From Io17-Chloro-G2 sp963663135 (GTDB taxonomy: Bacteria > Chloroflexota > Dehalococcoidia > Lucifugimonadales > UBA3495): 64,000 nucleotides of DNA. The notes below the pieces were generated by a model. That model had not been told where the DNA came from and ran no database searches. It saw only the letters and a list, made by a program, of their open reading frames with translations. Location of the stretch: assembly GCA_963663135.2 (NCBI GenBank), contig CAXXRM010000005.1, positions 1,178,001 to 1,242,000 on the forward strand, written 5' to 3'. Below are positions 58,628-64,000 of this stretch, piece by piece. The position numbers were made by a program, and so were the translations under genes. Numbering within the stretch: position 1 is the first letter of the stretch; each line of letters starts with the position of its first letter.

Positions 58628-59261
58628 GGGCGAAACATAACGGCAACCGGGCTGCGAGGACTGCGAGGGGTTTATGGGCTCAAATGTTCATCAGTCTGGC
58701 CTGTCTCCGCTATGCCTATTCCTGTACGCCTCGATGCTACGGGCAGGGTAACCCACCCTACTCGAGGTGGCCGCTCCCGTAAAGTTGGGCGTGGAGAAAC
58801 ATGAATAAATCCTACAAGAATACCGGGGGCCAAGGTGGCGAAATAGTAGACCCGGCGGTATTAAAATCCAAAATGCAGATTTTGTGGGATGTTTTGGCGC
58901 TCTTTCAGAACCGGGATCATATTTGGCTATGGGGTATGGCATCATATGATTCCCCGTGAACGTTTTCAGCACGTTTGCAACGTGTGGCGGAACAGAGATA
59001 TGGGGTTCTCCGGACCTGCCAGGACGTGGCCGGGTTGTGGGCGCTGAGGCGGTTCTGCGGAAATAATCGGGCTTCTGGCCGTTTTCTCAAGTCTTGTCGC
59101 TTCCGCCAGCTCTGCTTACACAATAAAAGGGCCCAGTTTTCACCAGGCCCTCTAATATTACAACGACGCTTCCTCAATTTGCCCAGTTCTTGGTCGGAAA
59201 TCGCTCCGCGGGAGGAAAGGCCACAAGGCTGGCAAGCGCGTGAGCAGGTAGCCATGGAGAT
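58628..59261. other. Gap between rpmH and the acquired region
   Basis: In many bacteria dnaA and the origin lie upstream of rpmH. Here no dnaA gene and no perfect TTATCCACA box is seen in these 634 bases. Several weak reading frames on both strands have no protein-like character. The gap probably marks one boundary of the acquired segment with the HEPN-like and hsdR genes. Confidence 0.5.
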
Positions 59262-60149
59262 GTGCTCAAGATCATTTTATTGCGAACCGTCGTTGTAATA
59301 CTAGTTTGTGCGAATTGGTGTATCGAGCTCACTGGGGTGCCAGAAATTCACGCCATGGTAAATGTCCTAAAGCGTGATAGAAGTTTTGGGTTCACCTATA
59401 ACGGTACCATCACCCGATCGGATGGTGCCGATATTTCGGTTGATGAAGTTACGGTTCTTTTGGAAACGTTGAGGTTGTTCCTGTCGTTTGCTCGAGGAGG
59501 GTACTGCAGCCTTGCGTTAGTCGAAGGGAAAGACGAACACGGGGCCCAATCTTGGGTGAGATGGGGATCACACGATGTGTCCGAACTGGGCAACGGGCAT
59601 TCATGGTTAATGAGAGTAGGAGGCGACGATATTCTCACGGGGCTCTTCCCTAAGTTCTGTGACCTTCTCGGATCCAAGAACGGGTGGCGAGATACCATTG
59701 CTCGAACCATCGATTGGTATTTGCGAAGCAACGAAAGTCCACCTTATGTGGGGCTATTGTTGACGCAAGCAGCTCTTGAGCGGTTGTCTTGTCAGATCCT
59801 GGGAGGTGAGCGTCCTCGCAAGTTCATCGAGAAAGCCCTTAAAAAGCTTCCAGGATTGGGTGATTCTATTCCGGTTCCATCTAGCTGCCAAGAACTACTG
59901 GGATTAGGTAAATGGCAATCGGCCCCACATGCGTTAGTTGATCTGCGGAACGATTTGGTTCACCCTGAGGAAACACTTACTGGTGTTTCCGACCTTGTTT
60001 ACCACGAAGCGTGGAACTTGGGGCAGTGGTATATCGAAATGATGCTGCTCAATTTGCTTGGTTATCAAGGGTCATATAGGAACCGTCTGGGAAGTTGGCG
60101 CCAAGGAGCTTCCCCGATTCCGGAGGTTCCTTGGCTCACCCATAGTTAG
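59262..60149 (+). CDS. HEPN-like protein of unknown function upstream of hsdR
   Basis: The product is up to 295 residues from a GTG at 59262 with GGAGA just before it; an ATG at 59355 is an alternative and the first 30 residues are unusually hydrophobic, so the 5' end may be altered. The C-terminal half is helical (YVGLLLTQAALERLSCQILG, ALVDLRNDLVHPEETL) and carries an R-x4-H motif (R229, H234), the signature of HEPN ribonuclease-type domains in many defence and toxin systems. The gene is visibly less GC-rich than its neighbours and ends 5 bases before hsdR, so they are probably co-transcribed and acquired together. HEPN assignment is inference from one motif and context. Confidence 0.6.
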   Translation: MLKIILLRTVVVILVCANWCIELTGVPEIHAMVNVLKRDRSFGFTYNGTITRSDGADISVDEVTVLLETLRLFLSFARGGYCSLALVEGKDEHGAQSWVRWGSHDVSELGNGHSWLMRVGGDDILTGLFPKFCDLLGSKNGWRDTIARTIDWYLRSNESPPYVGLLLTQAALERLSCQILGGERPRKFIEKALKKLPGLGDSIPVPSSCQELLGLGKWQSAPHALVDLRNDLVHPEETLTGVSDLVYHEAWNLGQWYIEMMLLNLLGYQGSYRNRLGSWRQGASPIPEVPWLTHS

Positions 60150-60154
60150 GAATC

Positions 60155-63100
60155 ATGACCACCCTCTCCGAACTCACCGTCGAAGCAGCAGCTCTGGAAT
60201 GGCTCGCCACCCTGGGTTGGCAGATTGCCCATGGACCTGACATCGCTCCAGCGACCCCTGGGGCCGAGCGGGCCGACTACGGGCAGGTGGTCTTAGAGCG
60301 GCGGCTGCGGGAAGCCCTGGCCCGGTTGAACCAGACCCTGCCCAACTCGGCCCAGGATGACGCCTTTCGCCGGTTTATTCGCCCGGAGGAGGCAACCCTG
60401 GAAGCCCGCAACAGGTCCTTTCACCTTGCCATAGTCAACGGTCTGACCGCCGATGTCCGCGGCCCGGACGGCACCGTAACTGGAGTTCCGGCCATGGTCG
60501 TTGACTTCGAAAACCCAATGAACAACGACTGGCTAGCGGTCAACCAGTTCACCGTCAAGGAAAACGAGACCCGTCGAGCAGACATTGTCCTCTTCCTGAA
60601 CGGCCTGCCACTCGGCATCATCGAACTAAAGAACCCGACCGACCATAACACCGACATCTGGGAAGCCTGGCAGCAACTTCAGACATATAAGGCCGACCTC
60701 CCCACTTTGTTCTCCATGAACGAGTTCCTGATCATCTCCGACGGACTCCAGGCCCGGATCGGCCCCCTCACTGCCGGAAAGGAATGGTTTAAACCGTGGC
60801 GAACCATGGACGACGATGAACCCGGCGCTCCAAAGCACACCGAGCTCCAAGTGATGTTGGAGGGTGTCTGCGACCCCTCCAACTTCCTCCGTCTCGTGAG
60901 GGACTTCACCGTCTTCGATGACGACGGAAGCGGGAAGCTAATAAAGAAGATGGCAGGATACCACCAGTTCCACGCCGTCCAAGCCGCCGTCGAGGAGACC
61001 TTCAGGGCAGCCCAGCTTCAGAGGGAGGCTTCCCAGGACACCAAGGAGTCCAGGATAAGACACGGAGGCGAGCCTGGAGATCGACGTATTGGTGTGGTCT
61101 GGCATAACCAGGGCTCAGGGAAGAGCCTCACCATGGCATTCTTCGCCGGCACTTTGGTCCGACACCCCAACATGGAAAACCCGACCATCGTAGTTCTCAC
61201 CGACCGGAACGACCTGGACGACCAATTCTTCGGGACCTTCTCTAGGTGTCACGACATCCTTCGAGGAATGCCCACCCAGGCACAGACCAGGTCCGACCTC
61301 AGGCAGAAACTCTCAGTGAACGCCGGAGGAGTGGTCTTCACCACCATCCAGAAATTCTTCCCTGAAGTCAGGGGCGACACTCATCCCCAACTTTCGAACC
61401 GACGGAACATCGTGGTCATAGCGGACGAGGCCCACCGGAGCCAATACGACTTCATAGATGGGTTCGCCCGCCACATGAGAGACGCACTCCCCAATGCATC
61501 CTTCATCGGGTTCACCGGAACCCCCATCGAACTAGAGGACGCCAACACCAGGAGCGTATTCGGGGACTATATCAGCATCTACGACATCCAGCGCTCTCAG
61601 GATGATGGCGCCACAGTCCGGATCTTCTATGAGAGTCGACTCGCCCAACTCATCCTGGATGAAGAAGAGAAACCCAGCATCGACGCGGACTTCGAAGAGG
61701 TGACCGAGGGAGAGGAACTGGAAATGAAGGAGGGACTCAAAACCAAGTGGACCCAACAGGAAACCATTGTCGGCTCGGAGAAACGGATCCAACAGATTGC
61801 TCCGGACCTGGTCGACCACTTCGAGCAGCGCTTAGAGGAACTGGACGGGAAGGCGATGGTGGTCTGCATGAGCCGCCGGATCTGCGTGGAACTCTACAAA
61901 GAACTGATTAGGCTTCGCCCAGAGTGGGAGGACCAAGACGACGCCAAGGGAAACATCAAGGTGGTTATGACTGGCTCGGCGTCAGACCCTTTGGACTGGC
62001 AGCCGCACGTCCGAAACAAGACCCGACGGGAGAACCTGAGCAAAAGGTTCAGGGATCCGGATGACCCCTTCAGAATAGCCCTGGTGCGGGACATGTGGCT
62101 CACGGGGTTCGATGCACCCAGTCTCCATACCATGTACGTGGACAAGCCCATGCGCGACCACGGACTGTTCCAGGCCATCACCAGAGTAAACCGCGTGTTC
62201 AAGGACAAACCCGGCGGACTCGTGGTGGACTACCTAGGACTGGCAAACGACCTCAGGAAGGCAGTAGACAACTATTCCAGGAGCGGAGGCAAAGGCCAAG
62301 CCACCTTTGAAAAAGCCGACGCTATTGCGATCATGCTGGAGAAACACGAGGTCTGCTGTGACTTGTTCCACGGGTTCAATTGGTCGGCGTGGACCAACGG
62401 GACCCCCGCGGATAAGTTGACCATCATCCCGCCAGCCCAGGAACACATCCTGGCCCAGAAGGATGGAAAGGAACGGTATCTACAAGCCGTAATGGAACTA
62501 TCCCGGGCGTTCGCACTCGCCATCCCGGCGGACGAGGCAATCGAGATCCGGGACGACGTGAACTTCTTCCGGTTCGTTCGTGGCGCCATCCTGAAACCGT
62601 CGCCCAGGGAACTGAGAAAAGCGGAGGACTTGGACTCCGCCATTCAGCAGATAGTCTCCCGGGCCGTAGCATCAGAAGGAGTGGTGGACATATTCGCCGA
62701 AGCCGGACTCCGGAACCCCGACATCTCGGTGCTATCGGACGAGTTCCTAGACGAAGTCAAGGGTATGAAACACCGTAACCTCGCTGTCGAACTACTCCAA
62801 AAGTTAATCAAGGGAGAACTTTCCCTCCGGCAGCGCCAGAACATAGTAAAGGTACGATCCTTCGCTAACCTCCTGGAAAACGCAATACACCGTTACCAGA
62901 ACAGAAACATAGAAGCCGCTCAGGTCATAGAAGAACTGATCCAGCTTGCTATGGAGATCAGGGAGGAAGTCGCCCGAGGTCAAAAGTTGGGCCTAACTGA
63001 CGACGAACTGGCATTCTACGATGCCCTGGAAACCAACGACAGCGCCGTGAAAGTTCTGGGAGACGAGACGCTCAGGACCATCGCACAGGAACTGGTGGAG

Positions 63101-63280
63101 ACGGTCAGAAACAACATCTCGATAGACTGGGCCATGAGGGAGAGCGTCCGAGCCCAGATGAGACTCGTAGTCCGCCGGGTTCTCCGGAAGCACGGGTATC
63201 CGCCGGACAAGCAGGAAAAGGCGACCCACACAGTGCTCGAGCAGGCAGAACTACTTTCGGAAGAATGGACAAAGGCTTAA
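60155..63280 (+). CDS. hsdR: Type I restriction endonuclease subunit HsdR
   Basis: The product is 1041 residues, full length for HsdR, the motor and nuclease subunit of type I restriction systems. The nuclease core is near residues 143-159 (RADIVLFLNG, GIIELKNP; D143, E157, K159). The helicase motifs are VVWHNQGSGKSLTM (Walker A, near 315), VIADEAHRSQYDF (motif II, near 423), FIGFTGTPIE (motif III), and DMWLTGFDAPSLHTMYVDKP with FQAITRVNRVF (motifs V-VI, near 650-680). The C-terminal helical domain that contacts HsdM is present. No hsdM or hsdS is found in the window on either side. All key residues are intact. Confidence 0.95.
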   Translation: MTTLSELTVEAAALEWLATLGWQIAHGPDIAPATPGAERADYGQVVLERRLREALARLNQTLPNSAQDDAFRRFIRPEEATLEARNRSFHLAIVNGLTADVRGPDGTVTGVPAMVVDFENPMNNDWLAVNQFTVKENETRRADIVLFLNGLPLGIIELKNPTDHNTDIWEAWQQLQTYKADLPTLFSMNEFLIISDGLQARIGPLTAGKEWFKPWRTMDDDEPGAPKHTELQVMLEGVCDPSNFLRLVRDFTVFDDDGSGKLIKKMAGYHQFHAVQAAVEETFRAAQLQREASQDTKESRIRHGGEPGDRRIGVVWHNQGSGKSLTMAFFAGTLVRHPNMENPTIVVLTDRNDLDDQFFGTFSRCHDILRGMPTQAQTRSDLRQKLSVNAGGVVFTTIQKFFPEVRGDTHPQLSNRRNIVVIADEAHRSQYDFIDGFARHMRDALPNASFIGFTGTPIELEDANTRSVFGDYISIYDIQRSQDDGATVRIFYESRLAQLILDEEEKPSIDADFEEVTEGEELEMKEGLKTKWTQQETIVGSEKRIQQIAPDLVDHFEQRLEELDGKAMVVCMSRRICVELYKELIRLRPEWEDQDDAKGNIKVVMTGSASDPLDWQPHVRNKTRRENLSKRFRDPDDPFRIALVRDMWLTGFDAPSLHTMYVDKPMRDHGLFQAITRVNRVFKDKPGGLVVDYLGLANDLRKAVDNYSRSGGKGQATFEKADAIAIMLEKHEVCCDLFHGFNWSAWTNGTPADKLTIIPPAQEHILAQKDGKERYLQAVMELSRAFALAIPADEAIEIRDDVNFFRFVRGAILKPSPRELRKAEDLDSAIQQIVSRAVASEGVVDIFAEAGLRNPDISVLSDEFLDEVKGMKHRNLAVELLQKLIKGELSLRQRQNIVKVRSFANLLENAIHRYQNRNIEAAQVIEELIQLAMEIREEVARGQKLGLTDDELAFYDALETNDSAVKVLGDETLRTIAQELVETVRNNISIDWAMRESVRAQMRLVVRRVLRKHGYPPDKQEKATHTVLEQAELLSEEWTKA

Positions 63281-63586
63281 AGACAGAGAGTCGTCAGCAC
63301 CGACTAGCCGAACGAAGCCCGCGACTTCCACCCCTAGCTAGCCCAAGGCGTAGACTGGCGCCCTGACCCACCGACAACCGCCCGGGAAACGCCCTCGCCT
63401 GTCCACAGGAGCGATTTCCAGCCACTTTCAACCTCAAGCCAACGTGGAAGACCTCACCACCCCAAACCACAGCCTATGCCAGCCCCACAAGAACCCCAAT
63501 ACAATCCCCAGACTTTTTCATTCCCAAGGTCTCCGGTCCGGAGACTGAGAAGCTATGGGATAGAACCAACCAGGAGAACTCGTCCA
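63281..63586. other. Gap after hsdR
   Basis: No gene, terminator hairpin with a T-run or promoter is clearly visible. A frame open from 63476 leads into the zinc-ribbon gene but its first 37 codons look non-coding. Confidence 0.4.
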
Positions 63587-63850
63587 ATGGACAACACATA
63601 TTGCCCGTACTGCCTGCACCGCATGGACAAAGGCGAACTCACAGACGAGGGACTCCGAGAGGAATTAGCCCGCCGGCTCTATCCGGACGCCGAGGAACTC
63701 CAAAAATTCCCCGGGTTCTGCTCAGAGTGCAGAAGGCCTTTCCCGGAACCCGAGTCCGTGAAGCCATACGTCGACCCCTGCTGCGAGGGTTGCGGCCGAC
63801 CCCTGGAGGAACCAAAAGTGTTGCGACCAGGTAAAAAGGCAGACAAGTAG
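63587..63850 (+). CDS. Small protein with zinc-ribbon-like Cys pairs
   Basis: The product is 87 residues from the ATG at 63587, preceded by AGGAGAACTCGTCCA. Three Cys pairs are visible: CPYC near residue 6, CSEC near residue 46 and CCEGC near residue 64, each of the CxxC type that binds zinc. The remainder is acidic and charged (EGLREELARRLYPDAEELQK). There is no membrane segment. Three CxxC pairs in under 90 residues suggest one and a half or two zinc ribbons, or a redox role. It follows hsdR by 306 bases and may belong to the same acquired segment. Function unknown. Confidence 0.6.
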   Translation: MDNTYCPYCLHRMDKGELTDEGLREELARRLYPDAEELQKFPGFCSECRRPFPEPESVKPYVDPCCEGCGRPLEEPKVLRPGKKADK

Positions 63851-63906
63851 CACGAGACCTACAAAAACTCATCGCGATCCCTGGGCCAACTCCGCGAACA
63901 AAACCG

Positions 63907-63940
63907 GCCCGCCGCCCTGTCCCTGACGACGGCGGCGGGC
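63907..63940. terminator. GC-rich hairpin after the zinc-ribbon gene
   Basis: GCCCGCCGCC (63907-63916) pairs exactly with GGCGGCGGGC (63931-63940). No T-run follows, so termination activity is uncertain. Confidence 0.4.
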
Positions 63941-64000
63941 GGTCCAGGACACTCCACACCCAAGGTCCCCACCTAGACACCAACCAGAAGTTCCAAGAAG

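Overview
The window looks like chromosomal DNA of a GC-rich free-living bacterium. The best guess is a Chloroflexota lineage of the SAR202/Dehalococcoidia type. That placement is inferred from several repeated families (Rieske oxygenases, family-5 solute-binding lipoproteins, short-chain dehydrogenases, VOC and luciferase-like enzymes), a CoxLMS-type molybdenum hydroxylase and an intact minCDE operon. No rRNA or other phylogenetic marker is visible, so the placement is not proven.

Region 1 (1-13.3 kb): a truncated SDR, a small four-helix membrane protein, a tandem repeat field, and two ~75-80% similar Rieske oxygenases that each carry their own promoter and terminator. Next come a family-5 solute-binding lipoprotein, a 163-bp tandem array, a decayed second copy of that lipoprotein, a LigB-like ring-cleavage enzyme and an SDR.

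Region 2 (14-34.8 kb) is a catabolic island. A TTGACA promoter at 13966 precedes a Rieske alpha subunit, a type I extradiol dioxygenase, a 3-hydroxyisobutyrate-dehydrogenase-like enzyme, a second Rieske alpha and an NTF2-like beta subunit. Then follow two small proteins, a ThDP enzyme, another solute-binding lipoprotein, a VOC protein, a luciferase-like monooxygenase, a hydantoinase-type amidohydrolase, a three-subunit molybdenum hydroxylase, an MBL-fold hydrolase and an FAD dehydrogenase. Together they would oxidise, hydroxylate and open aromatic or N-heterocyclic substrates. The substrates are not identified.

Region 3 (34.8-58.6 kb) is mostly housekeeping: minC-minD-minE, a YjdF-like membrane protein, a thiolase with an HMG-CoA-synthase-like/DUF35 fusion, ctpA-smpB-gamma carbonic anhydrase, a zinc alcohol dehydrogenase, a Pro/Thr-repeat lipoprotein with a ComEA-like domain, a duplicated-domain protein of unknown function, an SDR, a glycosyltransferase, purH, purM, purF, and rpmH-rnpA-yidD-(two lipoproteins)-yidC-jag. 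The rpmH gene is only 45 codons.

Region 4 (59.2-64 kb) looks horizontally acquired: a HEPN-like protein five bases before a type I restriction hsdR, with no hsdM or hsdS in the window, then a small zinc-ribbon protein.

Intergenic gaps repeatedly hold one interspersed repeat family. Its ends are inverted and resemble CTGGATTCCCGCTGCGG...GAATGACGG. It occurs in both orientations and has expanded in tandem at two sites.
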